Assembly (NCBI GenBank): GCA_963817885.1
Contig: CAWFQE010000007.1
Coordinates: forward strand, 186,001-250,000
Reading direction: 5' to 3'
Source of the DNA: CAVOHU01 sp963817885
GTDB lineage: Bacteria; Acidobacteriota; Vicinamibacteria; Vicinamibacterales; JAKQTR01
DNA length: 64,000 bases
Shown here: one piece after another, positions 16,949 to 26,131 of the stretch
Layout: every line of letters starts with the position of its first letter
How positions within the stretch are numbered: the stretch's first letter is position 1
Made by a program: the position numbers and the translations under genes
Notes under the pieces: model-generated
Databases searched by the model: none
The model's input: only the letters and a program-made list of their open reading frames with translations
Told to the model about the DNA's origin: nothing

Positions 16949-17024
16949 GCGCGTGTAGCTCAGGGGATAGAGCAGCCGCCTCCTAAGCGGCAGGCCAGCG
17001 GTTCAAATCCGCTCACGCGCACCA
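16949..17024 (+). tRNA. tRNA-Arg (anticodon CCT), CCA encoded
   Basis: A complete cloverleaf. The acceptor stem is GCGCGTG paired with CACGCGC. The D arm contains GCTC...GAGC. The anticodon arm is GCCGC/loop CTCCTAA/GCGGC with anticodon CCT (reads AGG). The T arm contains GTTCAAATC. Discriminator A is followed by an encoded CCA at 17022-17024. Confidence 0.95.
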
Positions 17025-17031
17025 CTTTCTT

Positions 17032-17049
17032 GCCCGGACGATTCCGGGC
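17032..17049 (+). terminator. Small hairpin after the tRNA
   Basis: GCCCGG, a six-base loop and CCGGGC form a perfect stem eight bases after the tRNA. No T-run follows. It may mark the tRNA transcript end. Confidence 0.3.
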
Positions 17050-17133
17050 GCCGTTGCCGGCGTCCGCAGTGGCCGGTTGACGGGTCAATCGGGCCCGCTG
17101 TGCAGTCATCCTCGTTGTGTGCCGGGTTGCGGT

Positions 17134-17139
17134 TATAAT
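17134..17139 (+). promoter_or_regulatory. Consensus -10 (TATAAT) for the TPR membrane protein gene
   Basis: A perfect TATAAT with its predicted start point about 25 bases before the ATG at 17172. No -35 at standard spacing is seen (the nearest TTG-type hexamer is too close). Confidence 0.5.
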
Positions 17140-17171
17140 AGCGGGTCACCTTCACTGAGACAGACCTTCCT

Positions 17172-17912
17172 ATGAAGCGAACCGAACGTCACCATCTGAA
17201 AGAGAACGAAGTCGCCGAGTGGGTCATGCACGCGAAGGACACCTTCGAGCAGAACCGCTCAGCGATCGTGTATGGCGGCGTGGCCGTCGTCGTGGTCATC
17301 GTCGGACTGCTCGGGTATGCCGCCTGGCGCCAGAACGTCGAGGCGAACTCGCGCGAGCAGCTTGCGGCGGCCATGGCGATTGCCGAGGCACCCGTGACGG
17401 CCCCGGCCGCCCCGGAACCCGGGAAGCCCGCGGTGCAGTCCCCCGGTACGTTCCTGACGGAGAAGGCGAGGCTCGAGGCCGCGCTCCCGAAGCTCAAGGC
17501 GGCTGCTGATGCCTATCCGGGCACCGATGCCGGGACGATCGCGCGTTACCGCGAGGCGTCGGCCCTGGTGGCGCTCGGGCGGATTGACGAGGGGATCAAG
17601 CAGTACCAGATCGTCGCCGACCAGGGCAAAGGCGTCTACTCGGTGATGGCGCGTCTTGGTATCGCAGAGGCCGAGGTGCTGGCCGGCAAGTTCGATCAGG
17701 CGATCAGCGCCTATAAAGACATCTCGGTCAAGAACGCCGAGGATGTTCCGCTCGATGGCGTGCTGATGGGCCTGGCGCGGGCGTACCAGCAGGCGGGCAA
17801 GGCCGCTGACGCACGTCAGACCTTCAAGCGGATCATCGACGAGTTCCCGCAGTCGGGCTATGTCCCCTCGGCGCGGAAGGAACTGGATTCACTCGACGCC
17901 GGCCAGCCCTGA
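17172..17912 (+). CDS. TPR protein with one membrane anchor (YfgM-like)
   Basis: A 246-aa protein: basic cytoplasmic N-terminus of about 32 residues, one transmembrane helix (about 33-52, 'AIVYGGVAVVVVIVGLLGY'), an Ala/Pro linker, then about four TPR-like helical pairs ('YREASALVALGRIDEGIKQYQ', 'AEVLAGKFDQAISAYKDI', 'LARAYQQAGKAADARQTFKRI'). Topology and repeat type match the YfgM/TPR_21 group of periplasmic TPR proteins near the Sec machinery, but no Sec gene is near, so the role is uncertain. It is monocistronic and convergent with the agmatinase-family gene. Confidence 0.7.
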   Translation: MKRTERHHLKENEVAEWVMHAKDTFEQNRSAIVYGGVAVVVVIVGLLGYAAWRQNVEANSREQLAAAMAIAEAPVTAPAAPEPGKPAVQSPGTFLTEKARLEAALPKLKAAADAYPGTDAGTIARYREASALVALGRIDEGIKQYQIVADQGKGVYSVMARLGIAEAEVLAGKFDQAISAYKDISVKNAEDVPLDGVLMGLARAYQQAGKAADARQTFKRIIDEFPQSGYVPSARKELDSLDAGQP

Positions 17913-17937
17913 GCGAAGGCCCGAAGGGCCGGGGCGC

Positions 17938-18852
17938 CTAACGTCCCGGCCGCGTCCGATCGGGGCTTCCGAAGAACCGGTAGCTGAGAATCTTGTAGAC
18001 GAGCTTCGCGCACAGGAACGTTGGCGCCACCAGCCCCGCCAGGGGACTGAGTTCGACGACATCGCACCCGACGACATGCTTGCTCCCGTTCACCATCCGT
18101 AGCAGGGTCAGCAGTTCCCTCCAGCTCAACCCGCCGGGTTCGGGCGTACCGGTGGCCGGCATCACGGCCGGATCGAGGCCGTCCACGTCGATCGTCAGGT
18201 AGACCTCCTCGCTGAGAGCGTCGACCACGCGCCTCATCCAGTCCGGATCGTCGCGCATGTTCCAGTCGTAGAACACCCGCGTCGACAACCCCGGCAGCGC
18301 CGCAGCCTCGGCAGACGACAGGCTGCGGACTGCAACCTGGACACATGGGGCGAGATCGAGGACACGCCGCATGGCCGACGCGTGGCTGTGCGGATCGCCC
18401 AGGTAGTCCGCCCTCAGATCCGCATGCGCGTCGATCTGCAGGACCGAGAGCCCGGGCGTGCGCCTGGCGACGGCTGCGACGAGAGGAGCCGTAATCGAAT
18501 GCTCGCCACCGAGCGCCACGAAGAACTTACCTTCGTCCAGCAGCCATCCCGCGGTGCGTGAAATCTCCTCGAAGGCTTCCGCCGTCGACGAGAACGGAAG
18601 CTCCATTTCCGGCAGGGTGTGGATCCCGATGTCGCAGACCTCGACGGCGTTTTCCTCCTCGTACAGCTCCATCTGCGTGGACGCCAAGAGAATCTCGCGG
18701 GGACCGTGCTTGGTGCCGGGCATGTACGAGGTCGTGCGCTCGAACGGAATCGGCAGAATCACGGCGCGACACTTTTCGAACGATGCGTCGTCAGGGTCGA
18801 GCCCGCCAAAGGTGAGCGGCAGACCGGGGTGGTAGGGGAGAGGTGCGGTCAT
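17938..18852 (-). CDS. speB: Agmatinase/arginase-family ureohydrolase
   Basis: A 304-aa protein of the ureohydrolase family. The dinuclear Mn site is intact: GGEHS, DAHAD and DVDGLDP. Sequence layout ('PIPFERTTSYMPGTKHGPREI', 'GTPEPGGLSWREL') is closest to agmatinase, which makes putrescine and urea from agmatine, though formiminoglutamase or guanidinobutyrase activity cannot be excluded by eye. It is the last gene of the minus-strand run mutS - binding lipoprotein - metalloprotease, 25 bases after the protease stop. No arginine decarboxylase is in the window. Confidence 0.88.
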   Translation of the reverse strand: MTAPLPYHPGLPLTFGGLDPDDASFEKCRAVILPIPFERTTSYMPGTKHGPREILLASTQMELYEEENAVEVCDIGIHTLPEMELPFSSTAEAFEEISRTAGWLLDEGKFFVALGGEHSITAPLVAAVARRTPGLSVLQIDAHADLRADYLGDPHSHASAMRRVLDLAPCVQVAVRSLSSAEAAALPGLSTRVFYDWNMRDDPDWMRRVVDALSEEVYLTIDVDGLDPAVMPATGTPEPGGLSWRELLTLLRMVNGSKHVVGCDVVELSPLAGLVAPTFLCAKLVYKILSYRFFGSPDRTRPGR

Positions 18853-18877
18853 GGATTCTTCCTCTTCGATGCCGTCT

Positions 18878-21835
18878 TCAGAAGGCCCGGCCCACGCGGA
18901 CGAAGATGGCCGGGCCGATCTTCCTGGTTCGCGCGGCCGGATCGCGCGTCAGGGCCACACCGGTTGCGAGTGTGAACGGGTAGGAGTAGCCAAGGGTCAC
19001 GTCGAAGGCCATCTCCGCTCCGGCCGATGTCCGGATCTCGCGCCACCCGGGCGCCCGGCCCGACCACGCGTCTCCGGCGTCGACAAACGCCGCCGCATGC
19101 AGCTGGTTGAGGAAGATCGGCATCGCGCCCGACCCTCGCTCGAGGCGCGCCAGCCTCACGCGGACGTCGAGGTTGACCACGCCGATGCGGTCGCCCGTCG
19201 CCGTGTCCTGCGCAAATCCCCTCAGCAAGCCCAACGCGTGCCGTCCGAAATCATATCCGGACTGCGCCTGGTTGCCTCCGAGGCTGAACACCCGGCTGAC
19301 CCGGGGGTCGCCCGACGACAGGCCGACGGCCGCACGTACAGCCACAACGGCGTGCGGGATGGCCGTCGGCAGATAGACGCGGGCGTCGAACGTGCCCGCG
19401 CGAGCCGCGCCATCGGCGCCAAGTGCAGGGACGACCGCCTCGTATGTCAGCCGGGTGGTCAGCCCGTGTTCCGGGCTCACTGGATACCCGTAGAAACGCG
19501 CGGTCGTGAGCGTGAACCCGAGGCGGACCGCATTGCGTGTGCTCACATCGGTCAGGGTCGCGGTCCGCAGCGTATCCCGGATGAAATCGACGGTCGCAAA
19601 TACGCTGTGCGCGTAGCGGGTTCGCCGCGTGACCAGCAGCACGCCCGCCGCCACCTCGCGGCTTTGCTCCTCGATGTCTTCCGGTGCGCGGCCTGGCGCC
19701 AGTGTCTGATTGAAATACGGGGTCGTGGTGCTCGACATTCCAGCGAAGAAGGCCGGCCACCATCGGTAATACGCGTAGTTGACACTCCAGTCGGGCCTCC
19801 GCCTGGTCAGGCCCGGCCCCAGGTTGGCGACCGGCGATACAGGCCACAGCAGGTCGATGGCGTAGGCGTGGTAGCCCAGCACGTCCTGGCCTGTCACCGC
19901 GGCGCCGGCCAGCCAGCGGTCCCCGTCCGACACGAGACGAGGCTCCCACGCGCGGGGCCCGAGCGTCGCCCAGGGCGAGTAGGTTCGGACCTTGGCGGCA
20001 TCGGGTGGTCGAGACGGCGGAGTGGTCGCGGATGCCGGCTCGACAGGAGGCGTTTCATCGGAATCGAACGTGACGTCTTCGCAGAGATTTGCGGAGGGCA
20101 GAGGAGCTGAGAAGAGATCGTATCCCTGATCGGTGAGGCCGACGAAGACGACGGTCCGCCCGTCAGGCGCCACCTCGGGCGACATTGCACCGCCCGCGAT
20201 GCTGAGCACGCGCGAGACGGGCGCCGCACCGGCGCGCGTGCCGTTCTCAATGGCGATTCGAAGAAGCTCGAACGGTTCCTGGCCCCTCGCCGATCCAAAC
20301 ACCACGAAGCGCCCGTCCGGGCTCCAGCTCGGCGCGACGTTTCGTGAACGGCGCGACGTGACCAGTGTCGAGACCGTCCCCAGGCGCCCGTCGATGAGGA
20401 CGATATCGGACGTGCCGTCCAGCCTCTGGCGCTCCGCGACGAGATTGGAGCCGTCGGGGGACCAGCGAGGCGACAGAAATTGCGTGTCCGGCGCGGCCAC
20501 GCTCAGTTCCGGGTGCAGATCGACCGAGGGCGGTCGCCCGGGACCAACGGGCTCGCGCAGGCGAAGGATCGCGATCGAACGGCGACCAGCGTCCGCAACG
20601 ACAACGGCGAGGCGGCTGCCGTCGGGCGAGACATCCGGAGACGCGAAGCGGGAGCCTCGTGTCAGGCGCCAGGTCCGGCCAGTTGACAGGCGCCGCGCAT
20701 ACAGGTCGCCGAACAACGATGTGGCCCCCGAGATTTCGAGCTGATCGAAATACACCCAGTCCTTTGAAGCGCTGATGCCCTCGCCCTGGTACCGGTCCGC
20801 CAGGCGCACCGGAGGTCGGCCATCCAGCCCGACTCGATACAGGCCGGGGAATCCGTCCGGGGTTTGCACCGAGTACCAGATCGAAGCGGGGCCCCCGGTG
20901 CCGCGGTCGCGCACGAAGCGAGGGCCGGACACGGCGAACCCGTGGGTCGTCAGGCGCCGCACCGTTGTGACAATGGACTTCGTCCCGGCGGATTCGGCGA
21001 CCCGTTTGCGCTCGAACTCGGCCCAGAGCTGCGTGGCGCCCTTTCCGTACGTCTTGTTGAAGGCGCCGCCGCCAAACAGGGGCAGCCGTCGGGCGCTGTG
21101 GCGGGCGAGGTCGCCCAGCGTCGAAGCCCCGTAACGGTCCGCAAGGAACTGTGTGAAGAACCCGCCGTAGAGGTACGGCGCGTTGCCGGAGGGCCATGCG
21201 ACGAGGCCGCCGCCGGCCCTGTCGATTGGCTGGAAGCGGCCGGCGCGAGCCTCCTGCGTCATGATGGCGGCAAAATCCCCGGCGCGCAGGCGACCGCGGC
21301 CGGTCAGCGTGCTCTCGGCGTAAACGGCAATGCCCTCCGTTTCCCAGAGGGGCAGGAACAGATTCGGGAACGCGGGTGGCGTTCTCCCGAAGACGGCTCG
21401 AACGGCAGCCATGACCCCGCCGGTCTCATCAAGGTGCAGGATGTGCGTGTACTCGTGGGTAAAGACGAGGCGAAGCCAGTCGTCGGCGTTTCCGAGCGGG
21501 GACCGTGGCTCGGGCGGGATGGCGGTAATCTGGATCGTGTCGTATGGGACCGGCGTCGCCCACCCGTTCGAGACGTCGGTCTGGTCTACGAGAATGACGT
21601 GGGTCAGCGCCGGAGCGGGCAGGCCGAGCCGCGCCGACAGTTTCGGGCGCGTGTCCTCGGCAATCGCCGCGAGACGGCTCGCGATCGCCTCCTCGCCCTG
21701 GTGGAAGTAGATGCGAAAGTGCGGCGTGGCCAGCACGCGAAATCGCAGCCGGGGTTCGTACTGGCCGGCGGCAGGCGCGGCGGCCGCACCGAGGAGCAGC
21801 AGGATCACGATCGCGCGAAACCGTGAGTGAGTCAT
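18878..21835 (-). CDS. Exported metalloprotease-like / TolB-type propeller / outer-membrane barrel protein
   Basis: A 985-aa exported protein with a signal peptide (about residues 8-24). Segment 1 (about 30-260) is a gluzincin-like domain with HEYTH at 127-131 and a downstream Glu in WETEG (Glu167) as probable third zinc ligand. Segment 2 (about 290-610) contains several TolB/PD40 propeller blades ('ASPDVSPDGSRLAVV', 'SPRWSPDGSNLVAE', 'APSWSPDGRFVVFG'). Segment 3 (about 640-985) is rich in alternating hydrophobic residues and ends in aromatic Phe (VRVGRAF), like a D15/Bac_surface_Ag barrel. The ATG at 21835 overlaps the stop of the binding-lipoprotein gene. The substrate is unknown. Confidence 0.75.
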   Translation of the reverse strand: MTHSRFRAIVILLLLGAAAAPAAGQYEPRLRFRVLATPHFRIYFHQGEEAIASRLAAIAEDTRPKLSARLGLPAPALTHVILVDQTDVSNGWATPVPYDTIQITAIPPEPRSPLGNADDWLRLVFTHEYTHILHLDETGGVMAAVRAVFGRTPPAFPNLFLPLWETEGIAVYAESTLTGRGRLRAGDFAAIMTQEARAGRFQPIDRAGGGLVAWPSGNAPYLYGGFFTQFLADRYGASTLGDLARHSARRLPLFGGGAFNKTYGKGATQLWAEFERKRVAESAGTKSIVTTVRRLTTHGFAVSGPRFVRDRGTGGPASIWYSVQTPDGFPGLYRVGLDGRPPVRLADRYQGEGISASKDWVYFDQLEISGATSLFGDLYARRLSTGRTWRLTRGSRFASPDVSPDGSRLAVVVADAGRRSIAILRLREPVGPGRPPSVDLHPELSVAAPDTQFLSPRWSPDGSNLVAERQRLDGTSDIVLIDGRLGTVSTLVTSRRSRNVAPSWSPDGRFVVFGSARGQEPFELLRIAIENGTRAGAAPVSRVLSIAGGAMSPEVAPDGRTVVFVGLTDQGYDLFSAPLPSANLCEDVTFDSDETPPVEPASATTPPSRPPDAAKVRTYSPWATLGPRAWEPRLVSDGDRWLAGAAVTGQDVLGYHAYAIDLLWPVSPVANLGPGLTRRRPDWSVNYAYYRWWPAFFAGMSSTTTPYFNQTLAPGRAPEDIEEQSREVAAGVLLVTRRTRYAHSVFATVDFIRDTLRTATLTDVSTRNAVRLGFTLTTARFYGYPVSPEHGLTTRLTYEAVVPALGADGAARAGTFDARVYLPTAIPHAVVAVRAAVGLSSGDPRVSRVFSLGGNQAQSGYDFGRHALGLLRGFAQDTATGDRIGVVNLDVRVRLARLERGSGAMPIFLNQLHAAAFVDAGDAWSGRAPGWREIRTSAGAEMAFDVTLGYSYPFTLATGVALTRDPAARTRKIGPAIFVRVGRAF

Positions 21836-23367
21836 GACCTGGGCGGGATCCCGCGCCACACGTCCTTCAGGAACCGGAAGTCAGCAGCCGGCGACAGCGT
21901 GATTCCATGGACGTCGGGTTGCGCCACCGCCACGTTGGTTTTGTACCACAGGCTGATGTAGGGCACCTCCTCCGCGACCAGGCGCTGCGCGCGGCCGTAG
22001 AGCTCCCGCCGGATCCCATCGTCGGTCGACACCGTCGCCTCGTCGATGAGACGGTCCACGCGCGGGTCCGAAAAGAACCCCCGGTTGAACCCCGTCGGGG
22101 GCATCTGCCTGGAGTGAAACACTCTTCGCAGCATGTCGGGATCCGACACGCCCACCCACTGCAGGGTGAAGAGCTGGAAGTTCCCGCTCAACACGTCGGC
22201 GTACAGCGTCGCAAACTCGTAAGCCCGCACATCGACGCCGACGCCGACGCGCCTGAAATCCTGCTGAATGACCGCGGACTGCAGCCGGTTGAACTCGGTC
22301 GACGAGACTTTCAGCGACAGGGTGAGCCGGGTGCGGGGTCCATCGCCGTCCGGGTCCGGATATCCCGCCTGGTCGAGCATCCGCCTTGCGAGGGCGGGAT
22401 CATAGGCGAAATCGGGGACGTCCCGTTCGAAGGCCCACGACATCGGCGGCACGATACCGACCGACGGCGAAGCCAGGCCGCGCCGCAGGTATTTCACGAT
22501 GGCGTCGCGGTCGATCGCGTGGGCGAGCGCCTGCCTGACCCGGACGTCGCGCAGGACCGGATCGCGCAGGTTGAGGCCGACATACGCATAGTCGGTTCCG
22601 GCCGAGGTCACCACCTGCAGCCTGCGCTCGCGACGGAACTCCTCGACGATGTCGGGCGCGAGATCGTTGACGACCAGATCGATACCGCCCTGTCTCAGCT
22701 CGAGGCCGCGCATGATGTCGTCGGGCACCACGCGCAGCTCGAGCCCGCCGTTCTTCGGAGCGCCGTCGTAGTAGTCGCGGTTGGCGCTGAGCACCAGGCG
22801 GTCGTCGACGTCCTGGCGTACGAAGCGATACGGCCCGGTGCCGACTGGTGCGGTCTGGAGCGCGGGGCCGGCGCCGGCCGGCACCACCGACATGACCAGG
22901 TTCACGGGAAACGATCCGAACGGCTCCTTGAGGGTGAACTGGACCGTATAGCGATCGACCGCCCGGACACTCGCCAGCATCCGATAAGCGCCCTTCTTCG
23001 CCGAGACGAACGAAGGGTCGAGAAAGCTGGCGAACGTGTAGACGACGTCTGCGGAGCTCAACTCGTGGCCGTCCTGGAACCGGACGCCGCGCCGGAGGCG
23101 GGCCACGTAGGTGAGCGGATCGGGCTGGGTGAGGCTGTCGGCGAGTCCAGGCACGACCCTCAGTCTGTCGTCCACGCGCATGAGTTGATCGAAGATCAGC
23201 TGATGCACCCGTTGAGACGCCTCGTCGGTGCCGATTCGGGGGTCGAGATTGTTCGGCGAGTTGACCACCGCGACGCGGAGCACTGCGGGATCGCGCGGCC
23301 GCTCGGTGCCGCAGGCGGTCGTGATCCCGGCCGCCAGTGCGAGACACACCAGAAGGCGGGTGCTCAT
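21832..23367 (-). CDS. Peptide/nickel-type ABC transporter substrate-binding lipoprotein (family 5)
   Basis: A 511-aa extracytoplasmic solute-binding protein with lipobox near Cys19 (ITTAC). It has SBP family 5 hallmarks: 'NLDPRIGTDEASQRVHQLIFDQLM', 'FQDGHELSSADVVYTFASFLDP', 'PVGTGPYRF', 'VRQALAHAIDRDAIV'. These proteins bind oligopeptides, dipeptides or nickel for ABC importers. The ATG at 23367 overlaps the mutS stop (ATGA), and its own stop overlaps the metalloprotease start. No permease or ATPase gene of an importer is in the window, so partners are encoded elsewhere or this works with the metalloprotease. Confidence 0.88.
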   Translation of the reverse strand: MSTRLLVCLALAAGITTACGTERPRDPAVLRVAVVNSPNNLDPRIGTDEASQRVHQLIFDQLMRVDDRLRVVPGLADSLTQPDPLTYVARLRRGVRFQDGHELSSADVVYTFASFLDPSFVSAKKGAYRMLASVRAVDRYTVQFTLKEPFGSFPVNLVMSVVPAGAGPALQTAPVGTGPYRFVRQDVDDRLVLSANRDYYDGAPKNGGLELRVVPDDIMRGLELRQGGIDLVVNDLAPDIVEEFRRERRLQVVTSAGTDYAYVGLNLRDPVLRDVRVRQALAHAIDRDAIVKYLRRGLASPSVGIVPPMSWAFERDVPDFAYDPALARRMLDQAGYPDPDGDGPRTRLTLSLKVSSTEFNRLQSAVIQQDFRRVGVGVDVRAYEFATLYADVLSGNFQLFTLQWVGVSDPDMLRRVFHSRQMPPTGFNRGFFSDPRVDRLIDEATVSTDDGIRRELYGRAQRLVAEEVPYISLWYKTNVAVAQPDVHGITLSPAADFRFLKDVWRGIPPRS

Positions 23368-26037
23368 TCGTCGATGTCGCGTTTGAGATCGGCCAGCACG
23401 GTCAGCGCTTCCAGCGGTGTCAGGCGGTTGACGTCGAGATCCTTCAACCTGCGCGCGATCGCATCGTGGGCCGTCGCCCGTTCGAACAGGCCCAGCTGCT
23501 GTTGCGAGGAGGGCCGGTCCGACTCGAGCGAGGGCCTGCCGCCCTTCGTCAGGGCGTCCTGTTCCAGCGCGTCGAGGATGGTCCGCGCCCTGGCGATGAC
23601 CTCGGGCGGCAGTCCGGCCAGTCGGGCGACCTGGATGCCGTAGCTGCGATCGGCCCGCCCCGGGACGACTTTCCGGAGGAATACGATCTCGTCGCGCCAC
23701 TCGCGCGCCGAGACGTGGCAGTTGACCACGCCAGGCAGCGAGTCGGCCATCTCGGTGAGCTCGTGGTAGTGCGTGGCGAACAGCGTCTTGGGCCGTGCGT
23801 GGCGATTGGTGGCCAGGTGCTCGGCCACGGCCCAGGCGATGCTGAGACCATCGAAAGTCGAGGTGCCGCGCCCGATCTCGTCGAGAATCACGAGGCTGCG
23901 GGAAGTCGCCGAGTGCAGGATGTTCGCGGTCTCCTGCATCTCGACCATGAAGGTCGATTGGCCCCTGGCGATGTTGTCGGAGGCCCCGACCCGCGCAAAC
24001 ACGCGATCGACCAGCCCCATCTTCGCTTCGCGGGCGGGAACGAACGACCCCGCCTGGGCCAGCACGCACGACACGGCCACCTGCCGGAGATACGTCGACT
24101 TGCCCCCCATGTTCGGGCCGGTCAGCAGCACGACCTGGCGCGAAGTGGTCCCCAGATCGACGTCGTTGGGCACGAAGGGGTCGGGGCAATGGCGTTCGAC
24201 CACCGGGTGGCGGCCGTCCACGATGAGGATGGCCCCGCTGTCGTCGACCTGCGGCTTGATGTAGTTGCAGAGCGCGGCGGTCTCCGCCAGCGCGGCGAGC
24301 ACGTCCAGCGTGGCGATGGCGCGCGCGGTGTCCTGGATGCGGGGAGCCTCGGCGGCGACCTGCCCGCGCAGCACCTCGAAGAGTTCGATCTCGCGTTCCA
24401 GGATCCGCTCGTCCGCCCCGAGGATCTTCTCCTCGTACTCCTTCAGCGCCGGGGTGACGAATCGCTCGCCTCCGGCGATGGTCTGTTTGCGCTGGTAGTC
24501 GGACGGCACCGCGTGGAGATTCGACCTGGACACTTCGATGTAGTAGCCGAACACGCGGTTGTAGCGCACTTTCAACGACGAGATGCCGGTCCGCTCGCGT
24601 TCGTGCGCTTCCATCTCGGCGATGATCTGCTTGCCGGACCTGGAAATCGTGCGCAGCTGGTCGAGCTCCGGGTCTACGCCGTCGCGGACACACCCGCCCT
24701 CGCGCGCCAGGGCGGGCGGCTGATCGACGATGGTGTCGTCGATCCCGCGGCGCACCTCCTCGACCTCGTCCAGCTGGGCGAGCAGGCTCGTCACGAGCGG
24801 CGCCTGGAGGCCTTCGAGCAGCATCCGGACGCGCGGAACGGTCGCCAGCGACTGCTTCAGCGCCACCAGGTCGCGCGGGCCGGCCGTGCCAAGTGCCGCC
24901 CGGGCCACCAGCCGCTCCATGTCGTGGACCAGCCTCAACGTGTCCCTGAACTTGCCCCGCTCAGTGCTTCGGAACGCGAAGTCCTCAACCGCATCGAGCC
25001 GGTCGCGAACCGGCTCGAGCATCGCCAGCGGCCGCAGGATCCACGATCGGAGCAGGCGCGCGCCCATCGACGTCGCGGTCTGGTCGATCTCGTTGAGCAC
25101 GGATCCAACCCGCCCGCCGTCCGCCGCCTCGACCAGCTCGAGGTGCCTGACGGTGATCGGATCGATGATCATGCGGTCTGAGTGTTCCTTGAACGCCACG
25201 CCGCGGACGTGCAGCAGATCGGCCTTCTGCGTGTCGCGCAGGTAGTAGAGCAGGGCCCCGGCGGCGCGAGCGGCTGCCGGATGGGATTCGAGGCCGAAGC
25301 CTTCGAGCGAATGCGTCCGGAACTGTTCGAGGATCGCGCGCCGCGCGCTCTCTGCTTCGAAGGTCCAGGGGTCGGCTGTGGTCACCGTGATGCCCGTGCG
25401 AGACGCGGGCGGAAGCACCTCGTCGATCGGCGCGTCGGAGGGCACCAGGATCTCGCGCGGCCGCAGGACGGCCACTTCGTCCCGCAGCGCCTGGACGGCG
25501 TCGCGGCCGGTGTACTCGGCGGCCATGAACTCTCCGGTGGAGAAGATCCAGGAGGGCCGCGCCAAACGTCGGTGTGTCATCGTGCCGGATGACCGCGAAG
25601 GTGAACGCCGGCTCTCGGGCGTCGAGATACCCGCCCTCGGTGAAAGTGCCCGGTGAAACGACGCGCACGACGTCGCGCCTGACCAGTCCCTTTGCCTTCT
25701 TCGGGTCCTCGACCTGTTCGCAGATGGCGACGCGGAATCCCTTCGTGACGAGACGGGCCAGATAACCTTCCGCCGCGTGATAGGGAACGCCGCACATGGG
25801 AATGGTGCCGCCCTCGGAATCCTTGCTGCGCGAGGTCAGGGTGAGATCGAGGGCGCGCGACGCCACCAGGGCATCTTCGTAGAACATCTCGTAGAAATCA
25901 CCCATGCGGAAGAAGACGATCGCGTCGCGGTACTGCCGCTTCGCGTCGAGATACTGCCGCATCGCGGGCGTGGCTTGCGCGCCCGACCGCACGGGAGCTG
26001 GTGATTCCGGTGAAGGACCCATGGACGCTCTCAGCAT
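23364..26037 (-). pseudogene. mutS: DNA mismatch repair protein MutS, interrupted by a +1 frameshift
   Basis: The N-terminal part runs in one frame from 26037 (domain I 'RQYRDAIVFFRMGDFYEMFYEDA' with the Phe-x-Glu mismatch-binding motif GDFYEMF) to 'TFGAALLDL'. The family sequence continues in another frame from 'STGEFMAAEYTGRDAV' to the end. Dropping one base at about 25540-25546 gives one protein of 890 aa, a normal MutS length. The rest is intact: Walker A GPNMGGKST, Walker B 'LVILDEIGRGTSTFDG', clamp and helix-turn-helix. No other stop is present, so this is a recent lesion or a sequence error. As written, translation would yield a truncated N-terminal fragment. It starts the operon leading to the binding lipoprotein. 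Confidence 0.9.
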
Positions 26038-26131
26038 AGGTGTCGCGCTTCGGAGCCGTCAAGCCGTTCAGCGGACTGGTCTTCGCGCCTCGGAGTGGCG
26101 CACGGCCGGAGTATGGTGACACAATCGGGGC

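Noticed and set aside
16949..17171. tRNA-Arg as an integration site for a mobile element
   Set aside because: No integrase gene, no direct repeat of the tRNA 3' end, and ordinary chromosomal genes on both sides.
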